From Qipengyuania spongiae (GTDB lineage: Bacteria; Pseudomonadota; Alphaproteobacteria; Sphingomonadales; Sphingomonadaceae), in NCBI RefSeq assembly GCF_026168555.1, contig NZ_CP092471.1:754501-818500 (forward strand): a stretch of 64,000 nt of DNA, written 5' to 3'. The notes beneath the pieces were generated by a model. The model saw only the letters and a list, made by a program, of their open reading frames with translations, ran no database searches and was not told the DNA's origin. Of the stretch, positions 17,413-26,315 are shown piece by piece. A program made the position numbers and the translations under genes. The stretch's first letter is position 1, and every line of letters begins with the position of its first letter.

Positions 17413-18102
17413 TCAGTCCGGCAGCACGTAGCGAATGGACTGCGAGAGCGTATCCGAGATGTTGTCACCCGCCGCATTCTTCGCCGGCCTGTAACGTGCG
17501 TAACGCTGCATTCCCCGGCAAGCCGCGTCGTCGAGCGAGCTCGACCCAGAGCTGCCGGTCACCGAGCATGCTTCGACGCGACCGTTGGCACCGACGGTGA
17601 TGCGCATCGTGACCGTGCCCTGCTCCTCGCGACGATAGGCGGCGGAAGGATAGTCCGCCTGGATCTGTCCTGCCCAGCGCCCCTGGTTCTCCGGCGAAGC
17701 GCCACGAGCCTGCGAAGGCGCCGGCGGCGGTGCGGGAGGCGGTGCCGGCGGCGCGATCGGCGCGGGCGGCGGGATCCGGATCGCCGGCGGCGCGGGCGGC
17801 GGAATCGTCGTCTGCGTCCGGATCGGAGGCGGCGTCGTCGCGATATTAACCGGTGGCGGCGGCGCGACTGGCGGCGGCGGCGCGGTTTCCGGCTGCGGTT
17901 CCGGCGGGGGCGGCGGTTCATCCTCCGGCGGCGGGGGCGGCGGCTCCTCGATATCCACCGTCGTCACACGTTCCAGCACCTTGGTCGCCGCCTCGTAGGC
18001 AAGACCGGTGATCAGCGCGTAGCCGAGGGCGACATGGATGAGCCCCACAATGATGATCGCAATAACGCGATTGCCGCTCATCTGTTGGTCAGCATAAGCC
18101 AT
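17413..18102 (-). CDS. tonB: TonB energy transducer
   Basis: This 229-residue protein spans the periplasm to energise TonB-dependent outer-membrane receptors. It has an N-terminal anchor (about 13-33, 'VIAIIIVGLIHVALGYALI'), a long Pro/Glu and Pro/Ala-rich region (about 50-135), and a C-terminal TonB domain (about 145-229: 'YPSAAYRREEQGTVTMRITV', 'GSSSLDDAACRGMQRYARYRPA'). It is first in the four-gene operon. The promoter should lie in the 357-base divergent region upstream, where an inverted repeat (GTTTGC-N6-GCAAAC, 18315-18332) may be an operator. No convincing Fur box was recognised. Confidence 0.92.
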   Translation of the reverse strand: MAYADQQMSGNRVIAIIIVGLIHVALGYALITGLAYEAATKVLERVTTVDIEEPPPPPPEDEPPPPPEPQPETAPPPPVAPPPPVNIATTPPPIRTQTTIPPPAPPAIRIPPPAPIAPPAPPPAPPPAPSQARGASPENQGRWAGQIQADYPSAAYRREEQGTVTMRITVGANGRVEACSVTGSSGSSSLDDAACRGMQRYARYRPAKNAAGDNISDTLSQSIRYVLPD

Positions 18103-18459
18103 TCGGTCGCATCACTCCATCGTCTGTGCCGGTTTTCCGGCACCTTGACCCGAACGCCGCCCGGGGGGCGACGCGTTCTTCCACGATGTCGCGGCAAGTC
18201 CCGGATCAAGGTTAACGGACGGTCGAAAACCGTGCTCTGTTCCCCGATCGGTCCCCACCGAACATCCCGGGCTGCCGCTAGTGCTGCCCGGTTTCCGCGG
18301 TCTTTAGCCATCAAGTTTGCCCTTACGCAAACGCTTTGTGGGTTAAGCCCGGATTCAGTACGCTTGATCGATTCCCGCTTCCACGTTTCGCAACACCCTA
18401 GCTTGGTGCTACGCTGACGAGGCGTCTTCGCAACATTATTCCAGAGGTACGACCGCCTT
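18103..18459. other. Divergent intergenic region upstream of tonB, with an inverted repeat
   Basis: These 357 bases separate tonB (minus) from a secreted protein gene (plus). There is no plausible gene. An 18-base inverted repeat, GTTTGC (18315-18320) and GCAAAC (18327-18332), overlaps a possible minus-strand -35 (TTGCGT) followed after 17 bases by CTAAAG. This would suit a regulated tonB promoter. The match is by eye and the -10 is poor. Confidence 0.35.
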
Positions 18460-19317
18460 ATGACACGTCGCAAGAACATCGCATGGCTCGCGCCACTGCT
18501 TCTGGGCGCGGCATCCGCGCCCGCCTTCGGCCAGCCTGCGCCGTCGCCTGCCGCGTCGGCGCCTGCGCCGATGTCCGGACTCACCTATGCCGATCTCGTT
18601 TCCCTGTCGGAAGCGGCGCCACTTGTGCTGCGCGCCGAGGTGGTCAGCCAGGCGGTGGTCAAGCCGGAACGCGCCCCCGGTCTCCGGCCCGGATTTGCGC
18701 GGCTCTACGTGGAGGCGAAAACGCAGACGCTCCTCTCCGGCGACACGCCTGTCGGCGAATCGCTGCGTTATCTGGTCGACGTTCCGGTCGATGCAAAGGG
18801 CCGGCCGCCCAAGCTCAAGAAGCGGCAGGTTTTTCTCTTCGCCCGCTCCGGCCAGCGTCCGGCGGAGATTCAGCTGATCGATCCCCACGCCCAGCTCGCC
18901 TACTCGCCCGAACTGGAAGCGCGTCTGCGTCCGGTGCTCGGCCAGCTTGCCGCCGCCGACAAACCCCCTGTCGTCACGGGTATCCGCGATGCCCTGTCCG
19001 TTGCGGGCAACCTTGCCGGGGAATCCGAAACCCAGATCTTTTTGGACACCGCTAGCGGCGATCCCGTATCCGCCACGGTGGTTCGCCGTCCCGGCCAGCG
19101 CCCGCAATGGGGCGTGTCCTGGAGCGAGCTCGTCGATCAGTCGGCGCGTCCGCCGCAACCGGAGACGCTGGGCTGGTATCGTCTCGCCTGCACGCTGCCG
19201 CCGCGCCTGCCGGATGAGGCCAACCTTGCCCGCAACTCGGCAAGCCGCACTCGCGCGGCGGAGGATTATGCCTACATTCTGCAGCAACTCGGTCCATGCC
19301 CGCGAACGCGCAGCTGA
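18460..19317 (+). CDS. Secreted protein of unknown function
   Basis: This 285-residue protein has a clear signal peptide (about 1-24, cleaving after 'APAFG') and a Pro/Ala-rich linker, then a globular region from 'MSGLTYADLVSLSEAAPLVL'. The segment 'LVLRAEVVSQAVVKPERAPG' to 'LRYLVDVPVDAKGRPPKLKK' looks like a beta-rich domain. One Cys pair ('RLACTLP' and 'LGPCPRT') near the C-terminus could form a disulfide. I do not recognise a named family; similar proteins appear to be lineage-specific to Erythrobacteraceae. 'GAGGTACGACCGCCTT' precedes the ATG. It is divergent from tonB and 67 bases before a thioesterase gene. No function is assigned. Confidence 0.7.
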   Translation: MTRRKNIAWLAPLLLGAASAPAFGQPAPSPAASAPAPMSGLTYADLVSLSEAAPLVLRAEVVSQAVVKPERAPGLRPGFARLYVEAKTQTLLSGDTPVGESLRYLVDVPVDAKGRPPKLKKRQVFLFARSGQRPAEIQLIDPHAQLAYSPELEARLRPVLGQLAAADKPPVVTGIRDALSVAGNLAGESETQIFLDTASGDPVSATVVRRPGQRPQWGVSWSELVDQSARPPQPETLGWYRLACTLPPRLPDEANLARNSASRTRAAEDYAYILQQLGPCPRTRS

Positions 19318-19384
19318 GTTCCCCATCGCGCATGCGATATAAACGCCTTCCCTCGAATGGTCGCGGTTTGCTAGGCGCTCGCCC

Positions 19385-19813
19385 ATGTCCCAGGCGTTCA
19401 CATACCGTTTCCGCGTGCGCTATGCCGAAGTCGATGCGCAGGCGATCGTCTTCAACTCCCGCTATCTCGAATATGCCGATCTCATGGTCAGCGAATTCTT
19501 TCGCGATCGCCGCCCGCACGGAATGCCCGGCGACATCGAATTCCATGTGCGCAAGGCCGAGGTGGACTACCTCGCACCGATCAGGTTCGACGAGCTGATC
19601 GAGGGAACGCTTCGGGTCGAGCGCATCGGCGGCACCAGCATGACCATGCGGATCGACCTTCGCGACGCGGACGCGGACGAACGTGCCGGTCCGCGGGCAA
19701 CGATCCGCCTGACGCAGGTGCATGTCGACCTCGCCGTAGGCCGCCCGGCGCGCATCCCCGATACGGTGCGCAGGGCCTTCGGTTTTTCGACGAAAGCGAC
19801 GGTCGATGCCTGA
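19385..19813 (+). CDS. Acyl-CoA thioesterase, YbgC/4HBT hot-dog family
   Basis: This 142-residue single hot-dog domain protein carries the family motif 'RVRYAEVDAQAIVFNSRYLEYAD' region, with the Asp-to-Phe/Asn active-site stretch near residues 17-28. YbgC-type enzymes hydrolyse acyl-CoA thioesters; some take part in phospholipid metabolism or the Tol-Pal system. The tol-pal genes are not next to it here, but a TonB system is 1.3 kb upstream. The ATG at 19385 follows a weak ribosome-binding site. Its last bases overlap the start of hom by 8 bases. Confidence 0.85.
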   Translation: MSQAFTYRFRVRYAEVDAQAIVFNSRYLEYADLMVSEFFRDRRPHGMPGDIEFHVRKAEVDYLAPIRFDELIEGTLRVERIGGTSMTMRIDLRDADADERAGPRATIRLTQVHVDLAVGRPARIPDTVRRAFGFSTKATVDA

Positions 19814-21113
19814 CGCATTGCGAGTGGGCATGGCCGGGCTCGGCACGGTCGGCGTGGGGGTGCTGCGCCTTCTGGAAAGCAATCGCGATCTGGTCCGCGC
19901 GCGTGCCGGGCGGGGCATCGAGGTGGTGGCGGTTTCGGCGCGCGATCGGTCGAAGGACCGCGGCGTGGACCTCTCGCGGGTCCGGTGGGCGGACAGCCTC
20001 GCCGAGCTCGCTTCGGACGAGGATTGCGACATCGTCGTCGAACTGATCGGCGGAGCCGAGGGCGATGCGCTCGACCTTGCCCGGGCTGCGCTGTCGCAGG
20101 GAAGGGGGCTGGTCACGGCGAACAAGGCGCTGATCGCGCATCACGGTCTGGAAATGGCGCGGCTTGCCGAAGAAAACGCCGCACCGCTCAAGTTCGAGGC
20201 GGCGGTTGCGGGCGGCATTCCGGTCGTCGCGGGCTTGCGCGAAGGGGCCGCCGCGAACGCGATCGAACGCATCTACGGCATCCTTAACGGCACCAGCAAT
20301 TACGTCCTGTCCGAGATGGAGGCGAGCGGCGCGGATTTTGGCGATGTTCTCGCCGACGCCCAGGCGATGGGCTATGCCGAAGCCGACCCCGCCTTCGACG
20401 TCGATGGAACCGACGCGGCGCACAAGCTCGCCATCCTCGCCGCGATCGGCTTCGGTTCGCGAATCGATTTCGATGCCGTCTCCGTTTCCGGCATCGCGGA
20501 GGTGCGGGCGGCGGACATCGCCCATGCGCGCACGCTGGGCTTCGTCATCCGGCTGGTCGGCGTCGCCGATTGCGAGGACGGGCCAGAAGGCGCCCGGCTG
20601 CTCCAGCGCGTGCGCCCCTGCCTCGTCCCGAAGCAGCACCCGCTGGCCCATGTCACCGGCCCGACCAATGCTGTCGTGGCGGAGGGCGATTTCGCGGGCC
20701 GGCTGCTGTTCCAGGGTGCCGGAGCGGGGGCCGGCCCGACGGCCAGCGCCGTGGTCGCCGATCTCATCGACATCGCGCGCGGGCGCACCGGTCATCCCTT
20801 CTCGCTGCCGGTCGACAGCCTCGTCGCCATGGAGCGGGCGGACCCGGGACATCGCGTGGGTCGGGACTATATCCGCTTCACCGTGGCCGACCGGCCGGGA
20901 GTCCTTGCCGAGATCACCGCCGCGATGCGCGATGCGGGCGTATCGATCGAGAGCCTGATCCAGCAGGGCCGGGCGCAGGACGGGAATGGTGTTCTGGTGG
21001 CCATGGTCACGCATGAGGGTGAAGAGCGCTGCGTGCGCCACGCGCTCGAACTTCTCGAGGATTCGGACAGCCTTACCGCGGCGCCGCTGGTGCTTCCGAT
21101 CCTGCGGGACTGA
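19806..21113 (+). CDS. hom: Homoserine dehydrogenase
   Basis: This NAD(P)-dependent reductase makes homoserine from aspartate semialdehyde, leading to threonine and methionine. The 435-residue protein has the nucleotide loop 'MAGLGTVGVGVLRLLE' (about 8-23), the catalytic-domain signature 'GILNGTSNYVLSEME' to 'GYAEADPAFDVDGTDAAHKLAI' (about 160-205) and a C-terminal ACT domain (about 352-430, 'YIRFTVADRPGVLAEITAAM'), the usual site of threonine feedback. The start overlaps the upstream thioesterase by 8 bases. Its 3' end overlaps the next, convergent gene by 41 bases. Confidence 0.96.
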   Translation: MPDALRVGMAGLGTVGVGVLRLLESNRDLVRARAGRGIEVVAVSARDRSKDRGVDLSRVRWADSLAELASDEDCDIVVELIGGAEGDALDLARAALSQGRGLVTANKALIAHHGLEMARLAEENAAPLKFEAAVAGGIPVVAGLREGAAANAIERIYGILNGTSNYVLSEMEASGADFGDVLADAQAMGYAEADPAFDVDGTDAAHKLAILAAIGFGSRIDFDAVSVSGIAEVRAADIAHARTLGFVIRLVGVADCEDGPEGARLLQRVRPCLVPKQHPLAHVTGPTNAVVAEGDFAGRLLFQGAGAGAGPTASAVVADLIDIARGRTGHPFSLPVDSLVAMERADPGHRVGRDYIRFTVADRPGVLAEITAAMRDAGVSIESLIQQGRAQDGNGVLVAMVTHEGEERCVRHALELLEDSDSLTAAPLVLPILRD

Positions 21114-21693
21114 GGGTTCGGCGATCGGCCGGATCCATGCCGTCGAAATCCGGCGGCGGGGGCAGGCGGAGGGCGTCGTTCTGTTGCGGCCGTGGCTGCT
21201 CCTGAGGGCGGGGCGCCGCGCCGTCAGTGCCCAGAGGGGGCAGACCGCGCGCGATGCGGTCGGCGTCGGACCCCGGCGGGGCCTGGGGCAAAGCGGACAC
21301 GTCGATGATGAGCGCGGGGGGCGGCGGGCATTTCTGCAACCCCGGGACGCACAGGCCGCCGATGGTGGCGGGGCCCTGGAATATTCCGGGCCCGTCAACG
21401 TTCACGGGATCGGCACCTCTCGTCTCGGCCGCATAGCGCTTTTCCCAAGCTTCCTTGTCCCAGCCGGCGCTGTCGGCGTCGTCCCTGGTCTGCGCGCAGA
21501 CGACGATCTCGCCGGTGATGCTTGCCGCCTGCTGCTTCTCCTCGCATTGGCGACGCAGTTCCTCGGCGCGGGGTGAAGGCTGCGTGATGGTCAGATCGAT
21601 GCGTTCGGGGGGCTCGGCATTCTGTGCCATTGCCGGCCATGGTATCGATCCTGCGACCAGCACGCCCGCAAGCGCGACCATACGTCTCGACAA
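21073..21693 (-). CDS. Secreted Pro-rich protein of unknown function
   Basis: A 206-residue protein is predicted if translation starts at the TTG at 21693, which has a G-rich ribosome-binding site ('GGGGGAAG') 5 bases upstream. The start at 21681 (ATG) is an alternative. The N-terminus is a signal peptide ending 'PWPAMAQ'. The mature part has three Cys residues ('LRRQCEEK', 'VVCAQTR', 'CVPGLQKCPPPP'), then a Pro-rich, Asp-rich tail with 'PPPPDFDGMDPADRR'. Such short periplasmic proteins are common in Erythrobacteraceae; I do not recognise a functional family. The coding 3' end runs 41 bases into hom on the opposite strand. Confidence 0.62.
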   Translation of the reverse strand: MSRRMVALAGVLVAGSIPWPAMAQNAEPPERIDLTITQPSPRAEELRRQCEEKQQAASITGEIVVCAQTRDDADSAGWDKEAWEKRYAAETRGADPVNVDGPGIFQGPATIGGLCVPGLQKCPPPPALIIDVSALPQAPPGSDADRIARGLPPLGTDGAAPRPQEQPRPQQNDALRLPPPPDFDGMDPADRRTLSPAGSEAPAAPR

Positions 21694-21791
21694 ATTGCTT
21701 CCCCCCCGTCTATCGGCCACGACCATCGGGCGCGTGAGTACCACCCAATCCATGACGCGCTTCACTCTCATTTTCGGGGACTGAACTCGCC

Positions 21792-22811
21792 ATGAACTCC
21801 ACTTCGCAATCCAATCCTTTGGCCAATCCTTCCGCCAATCCCGCCGGCAACCCGCTCGACCGCGTGCTCGTGCTGGAACTGGTCCGCGTGACCGAGGCGG
21901 CGGCTGTCGCCGCATCGAAGCTGATCGGCCGCGGCGACGAGAAGGCTGCCGACGCCGCCGCGGTCGAGGCGATGCGCAAGGCATTCGACACGCTCGAGAT
22001 CGACGGGACCGTCGTGATCGGCGAGGGCGAGCGCGACGAGGCGCCGATGCTCTATATCGGCGAAAAGGTCGGCGGCGCGCCGGGCACCGGCCCCAAGATC
22101 GACATCGCGCTCGATCCGCTGGAAGGCACGACCATCACGGCCAAGGCCGGACCGAACTCGCTCGCCGTGCTCGCCGCTTCGGCGCAAGGGTGCCTGCTGA
22201 ACGCGCCCGACGTCTACATGGACAAGCTTGCGGTCGGCCCCGGCTATCCTGATGGCATCATCGACCTCGCCAAGTCGCCCAGCGACAATGTCCGTGCGGT
22301 GGCCGAGGCGAAGGGCGTCGATCCCTCGCAGATCATCGTCTGCGTGCTCGACCGGCCGCGCCACGCCGATTTGATTGCGGAACTGCGCGGCCTGGGCTGC
22401 GGCGTGGTGCTGATCGGTGACGGCGATGTCGCCGGCGTGATCGCGGTGACCGATGAGGACACGACGATCGACATGTATATGGGCAGCGGCGGCGCGCCCG
22501 AAGGCGTGCTGGCCGCCGCCGCCCTGCGCTGCGTCGGCGGACAGTTCAACGGCCGCCTGACTTTCCGCAACGAGGACGAGAAGGCGCGCGCGCGCAAATG
22601 GGGCATCGACGACGCCGATTTCGACCGCATCTACACCCGTGACGAACTCGTGAAGGGCGACTGCATCTTCGCCGCCACCGGCGTCACTTCGGGCTCGCTG
22701 CTCGACGGGGTCAAGTACCGCCGCGACGGCCGGATGACGACCGAGAGCGTGGTCATGCGCGCTTCGAGCAAGACGGTTCGCTGGATTCGCGGCGAGCACC
22801 AGGCGAAGTAG
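21792..22811 (+). CDS. glpX: Class II fructose-1,6-bisphosphatase
   Basis: This 339-residue GlpX-type phosphatase converts fructose 1,6-bisphosphate to fructose 6-phosphate in gluconeogenesis. Metal- and phosphate-binding motifs are present: 'VIGEGERDEAPMLYIGEKVG' (about 75-94) and 'IALDPLEGTTITAKAGPNSL' (about 106-125), then 'GDGDVAGVIAV' and 'GAPEGVLAAAALRC'. A short Asn/Pro-rich repeat opens the protein ('NPLANPSANPAGNPLD'), which is not part of the fold. Divergent from the unknown secreted protein gene upstream. Confidence 0.95.
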   Translation: MNSTSQSNPLANPSANPAGNPLDRVLVLELVRVTEAAAVAASKLIGRGDEKAADAAAVEAMRKAFDTLEIDGTVVIGEGERDEAPMLYIGEKVGGAPGTGPKIDIALDPLEGTTITAKAGPNSLAVLAASAQGCLLNAPDVYMDKLAVGPGYPDGIIDLAKSPSDNVRAVAEAKGVDPSQIIVCVLDRPRHADLIAELRGLGCGVVLIGDGDVAGVIAVTDEDTTIDMYMGSGGAPEGVLAAAALRCVGGQFNGRLTFRNEDEKARARKWGIDDADFDRIYTRDELVKGDCIFAATGVTSGSLLDGVKYRRDGRMTTESVVMRASSKTVRWIRGEHQAK

Positions 22812-22939
22812 CCAGCGGACAGCAAACGCGCCGTCATAGCGAGGTGGAAACTGCGAGGCGGACGTGTTGCGTTTCGATGACGTCCGCCTAGGAGGATCGC
22901 CGCCCCTGCCTGACGCCCCAGCCCGATAGGATACGCCGC

Positions 22940-23875
22940 ATGAAGATCATGGCCGCCAATTCGAACCTGCCGCTCGCCCGGGCGATTGCCGGTTATCTCG
23001 AGATACCGCTGACCGATGCCAGCGTGCGGCGCTTCGCCGACGAGGAAATCTTCGTCGAGATTCACGAGAACGTGCGCGGCGAGGACGTGTTCGTGGTCCA
23101 GTCGACCAGCTATCCGGCGAACGACAATCTGATGGAACTGCTGATCTGCATCGATGCGCTGAAGCGCGCCTCGGCCCGGCGGATCACGGCGGTGGTGCCC
23201 TATTTCGGTTACGCGCGACAGGATCGCAAACCCGGCCCGCGAACGCCGATCTCCGCCAAGCTGGTGGCCAATCTGGTCACGCAGGCCGGGGCAGACCGGG
23301 TCCTGGCTGTCGATCTCCACGCGGGGCAGATCCAGGGCTTCTTCGATATCCCGACCGACAATCTCTATGCCGCGCCGGTCATGGCGGCGGACATTCAGGC
23401 GCGTTATGGCGATCAGGACCTGATGGTGGTCAGCCCCGATGTCGGCGGCGTGGTCCGCGCCCGCGCACTGGCCAAGCGGCTCGACAACGCACCGCTCGCC
23501 ATCGTCGACAAGCGCCGCGACCGGCCGGGCGAATCGGAAGTGATGAACATCATCGGCGACGTTTCGGGCCGCCACTGCATCCTGATCGACGACATCATCG
23601 ATTCGGGCGGAACGCTGTGCAACGCGGCGCAGGCCCTGCTGGATAGCGGGGCGAAGTCGGTGACCGCCTACATCACCCATGGCGTGCTGTCGGGTAGCGC
23701 GGTCGCGCGCGTGGATGCCTCCGCGCTCGAGGAACTGGTGATTACCGATACGATTCGCCCGACCGACGAGGCGCTCGATTCCAAGCGCATCCGTATCCTG
23801 CCAATCGCCTCGCTCATCGGCGAGGCGGTGCGCCGGATCGCGGACGAGAGTTCGGTTTCCAGCCTGTTCGACTGA
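22940..23875 (+). CDS. prs: Ribose-phosphate pyrophosphokinase (PRPP synthetase)
   Basis: This cytosolic enzyme makes PRPP from ribose 5-phosphate and ATP for purine, pyrimidine, histidine and NAD synthesis. The 311-residue class I enzyme has '[18 protein letters not shown]', '[13 protein letters not shown]' (ATP-binding flexible loop), '[20 protein letters not shown]', '[16 protein letters not shown]' and the PRPP loop '[18 protein letters not shown]'. It is 129 bases after glpX, with 'GATAGGATA' before the ATG, and 72 bases before hisN, another consumer pathway of PRPP. Confidence 0.96.
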   Translation: MKIMAANSNLPLARAIAGYLEIPLTDASVRRFADEEIFVEIHENVRGEDVFVVQSTSYPANDNLMELLICIDALKRASARRITAVVPYFGYARQDRKPGPRTPISAKLVANLVTQAGADRVLAVDLHAGQIQGFFDIPTDNLYAAPVMAADIQARYGDQDLMVVSPDVGGVVRARALAKRLDNAPLAIVDKRRDRPGESEVMNIIGDVSGRHCILIDDIIDSGGTLCNAAQALLDSGAKSVTAYITHGVLSGSAVARVDASALEELVITDTIRPTDEALDSKRIRILPIASLIGEAVRRIADESSVSSLFD

Positions 23876-23947
23876 GCGCAGGATTTCGCGCGGCGCCTGC
23901 AAGGAATGGTTTGAAGGACCGGGCCGCCGCTGATAGCCGCGCTGGCC

Positions 23948-24733
23948 ATGACCACCGACGCCGATCTCGCTCTCGCCAACCGTCTTGCCGATGCTGCCGG
24001 CGAGACCATCCGCCCGCTTTTCCGGGGCGACTGGACTGCGGAGCAGAAAGAGGATCACACCGCCGTGACCGTCGCGGATCGCGCCGCGGAAGAAGCAATG
24101 CGCGCGATCCTCGACGTCGAGTGTTCCGATGACGGTATCATCGGCGAGGAATACGGCGTGTCGCGCGAAAGCGCCGCGCGCAAATGGGTGCTCGACCCCA
24201 TCGACGGGACGCAGAGCTTCGTCGCCGGGCGGCCCATCTTCGGAACGCTGATCGCGTTGTTGCAGGACGGCTGGCCAGTGCTGGGGGTGATCGACCAGCC
24301 GATCCTGAAGGAACGCTGGGTTGGGCGGATCGGTGCCGGCACCACGTTCAACGGTAGCCCGATCTCGACCCGCCGCTGCCGCGCGCTGGAAGGGGCGAGC
24401 GTGGCGACCACCAGTCCGCACGCCTTTGCCGAGGACGAGGTCGATGCCTATCTCCGGGTGGTCGCCAAGGCCTATCCGCACCGGCCGTGGCCGGTCTATG
24501 GCGGGGACTGCTACAATTACGGCCTGCTCGCCAGCGGCCATCTCGATCTGGTGATCGAGAGCGGCCTCAAGCTTTACGACTATGCCGCGCTGGTGCCGGT
24601 GGTCGAAGGCGCGGGCGGCACCATGTCGGACTGGCAGGGCAATCCGCTCGATGCCGACAGCGACGGGACCGTCCTTGCTCTGGGCGATCCCGCGCGTCTC
24701 GAGGACGTTCTGGAAGCGATGGGCGAGGCTTGA
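23948..24733 (+). CDS. hisN: Histidinol-phosphatase, inositol-monophosphatase family
   Basis: This 261-residue member of the IMPase fold has the metal-binding motifs 'GEEYG' (about 66-70), 'WVLDPIDGTQSFVAGRPIFG' (about 81-100) and the C-terminal 'LKLYDYAALVPVVEGAGGTMSDWQG' (about 207-231). The fine pattern 'DPIDGTQSF' and 'GGDCYNYGLLASG' is that of HisN, which removes phosphate from histidinol phosphate in histidine synthesis. General inositol phosphatase activity cannot be excluded. It ends 3 bases from the convergent rhodopsin gene. The start ATG has no strong ribosome-binding site. Confidence 0.85.
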   Translation: MTTDADLALANRLADAAGETIRPLFRGDWTAEQKEDHTAVTVADRAAEEAMRAILDVECSDDGIIGEEYGVSRESAARKWVLDPIDGTQSFVAGRPIFGTLIALLQDGWPVLGVIDQPILKERWVGRIGAGTTFNGSPISTRRCRALEGASVATTSPHAFAEDEVDAYLRVVAKAYPHRPWPVYGGDCYNYGLLASGHLDLVIESGLKLYDYAALVPVVEGAGGTMSDWQGNPLDADSDGTVLALGDPARLEDVLEAMGEA

Positions 24734-24736
24734 GCC

Positions 24737-25441
24737 TCAGGCCCTGATCGCTCCGCTCGCATCCCCGACCGGCAAGCTCCTGAACCGCGAGGTCGCGAGG
24801 AAGCTGTAGACCACCTTGGCCGTGACATCGAGGATCAGGATCAGCCACAGGCTGCCGGTGTCGCCGATGATCCGCAGCCCTTCCGGCCCGATCGCGAAGG
24901 CGACCGGATAGATCAGCCAAACCGCTGTCAGGAAGACGAGGTTCTTGCGATAGACTGTCTCGATCGCTCCGCCGAGCCTGTCGCCGATGGCAAGAACCGG
25001 CCGCCACAGGATGTAGAGCACGCCGAGGAATGCGGCGCAGGACCATGCGAACCAGACTAGCTTCTGGCCCGGATCCTCGGCCAGCGCGGCGAGCAGACCG
25101 GTGGCGATCATGATCACGTCGAGGACGATGGCGGGCAGGACATAGGTCGAATGACGCGGATGTTCGTGAAGGCCAGTAAGGATCAGGCCGGTCAGCAGGA
25201 TCGGCGTGGTCACCGACCAGTCGAGATAGCGGGGGAGGTAGATCGTGACGTCGTTCACGACGAAGACGCCCGTTCCCATCAGCATTGCGAGATAGGCCGT
25301 CCCGGCGATGAACGGGACCACTGAATGGAATTGAGTGTGGTGCCGGAATTCCCGTCGCTTGTCACCGTGGGCGAAGATCGCGAGGCTGCCCAAGGCCATC
25401 ACGATGAAACCTATTAGCAATGGAAGCTGTTGTGCTGACAT
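24737..25441 (-). CDS. Light-driven proton-pump-type microbial rhodopsin (DTG motif)
   Basis: This seven-helix retinal protein has 234 residues. Aligned with bacteriorhodopsin, the Schiff-base lysine is K209 (in 'LDVTAKVV'), the counter-ions are D74 and D205, R71 matches Arg82, and W75, W175 and Y178 line the pocket. The helix C triad is D74-T78-G85, so the usual cytoplasmic proton donor (Asp/Glu) is Gly. A His (H39) on helix B takes the place of Thr46. This pairing is known from a group of proteobacterial outward proton pumps. L82, matching BR Leu93, suggests green absorption. The ATG has 'GGAGAG' upstream. No 15,15'-dioxygenase or carotenoid gene is in the window, so retinal must come from elsewhere. 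Confidence 0.93.
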   Translation of the reverse strand: MSAQQLPLLIGFIVMALGSLAIFAHGDKRREFRHHTQFHSVVPFIAGTAYLAMLMGTGVFVVNDVTIYLPRYLDWSVTTPILLTGLILTGLHEHPRHSTYVLPAIVLDVIMIATGLLAALAEDPGQKLVWFAWSCAAFLGVLYILWRPVLAIGDRLGGAIETVYRKNLVFLTAVWLIYPVAFAIGPEGLRIIGDTGSLWLILILDVTAKVVYSFLATSRFRSLPVGDASGAIRA

Positions 25442-25534
25442 GGTGTCTCTCCGGTCCCCCGTCGAACGCCCAACGCGGGTGGCGGGGTTTGGTTACCGAA
25501 GGGCTGCCGCACATTCTGCAAGCGGAGATGCATT

Positions 25535-26314
25535 TTGAGCAGTTCTGAAAAGACCCTGCTGGTGACCGGCGCGGGCAACGGCATCGGACGAGCGATACTG
25601 ATGCATTTCCATGGTGCGGGCTGGCGGGTCGCCGGCCTGGACAAGGATGCCGAGGCGTTGGCCGAACTGCGCGACGCCCTGCCTCGCGAGAAGGCGCTGC
25701 TTCTGACATGCGATGTCGGCAAGGGAGGCGAAGTCGTCCGCGCTTTCGAGCGGATCGGGGAATGGTTGGACGGCAACGGCCTCGATTGCCTGGTCAACAA
25801 TTCGGGGATCGCCGATCCCTATGCCGGACCGCTCGAGGATCTGGCGCTCGACAAGTGGCAGGCGTGGATCGATGCGAGCCTTACCGCCGCGTTCTTATGC
25901 AGTCGTGCGGCCGTACCGCTGCTCCGCCGGGCGGCCGAGAACGGGGGCAGCGCGAGCATCGCCAACATCTCCTCGACCCGCGCGGTAATGAGCGAGCCAG
26001 AGAGCTTCGCCTATGCCGCCGCCAAGGGCGGGGTGGACGCGCTGACCCATGCCATGGCGGTGAGCCTGGGTCCCGAAATCCGGATCAACGCGATCCGCCC
26101 GGGCTGGATCGAAACCGGCCCGTGGCAGAAGAGCGGCGCGCGCTCGCATCCCGACCACCGGCCCCAGGATCGCGATCAGCATCCCGTGGGCCGTATCGGG
26201 CGACCGGAGGACATCGCCGAGGCGGTCGCCTATTTCCACGAAGCCGGATTCGTGACTGGCCAGCATCTCAACGTGGATGGTGGCATGACAGTGAAGATGA
26301 TCTACGAACACTGA
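25535..26314 (+). CDS. SDR-family oxidoreductase
   Basis: This classical short-chain dehydrogenase/reductase has 259 residues. It carries the cofactor motif 'TGAGNGIG' near residue 12, 'CDVG' for the adenine pocket, 'NNSGIADPY' in place of the common NNAG, the catalytic '[22 protein letters not shown]' stretch (Ser, Tyr, Lys) near 146-166, and 'RPGWIETG' and '[11 protein letters not shown]' at the C-terminus. The start is a TTG at 25535 placed 8 bases after 'GGAG'; an ATG at 25528 is out of frame. It is divergent from the rhodopsin gene and 1 base before a second SDR gene. Substrate unknown. Confidence 0.85.
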   Translation: MSSSEKTLLVTGAGNGIGRAILMHFHGAGWRVAGLDKDAEALAELRDALPREKALLLTCDVGKGGEVVRAFERIGEWLDGNGLDCLVNNSGIADPYAGPLEDLALDKWQAWIDASLTAAFLCSRAAVPLLRRAAENGGSASIANISSTRAVMSEPESFAYAAAKGGVDALTHAMAVSLGPEIRINAIRPGWIETGPWQKSGARSHPDHRPQDRDQHPVGRIGRPEDIAEAVAYFHEAGFVTGQHLNVDGGMTVKMIYEH

Positions 26315-26315
26315 G

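Noticed and set aside
18034..18417. 127-codon plus-strand open frame upstream of the secreted unknown
   Set aside because: It overlaps tonB's 5' end antisense, has no ribosome-binding site and no recognisable sequence; the region is better read as regulatory.
25528..25541. ATG at 25528 as start of the first SDR gene
   Set aside because: It is out of frame with the SDR coding sequence; the TTG at 25535 is in frame and well spaced from GGAG.
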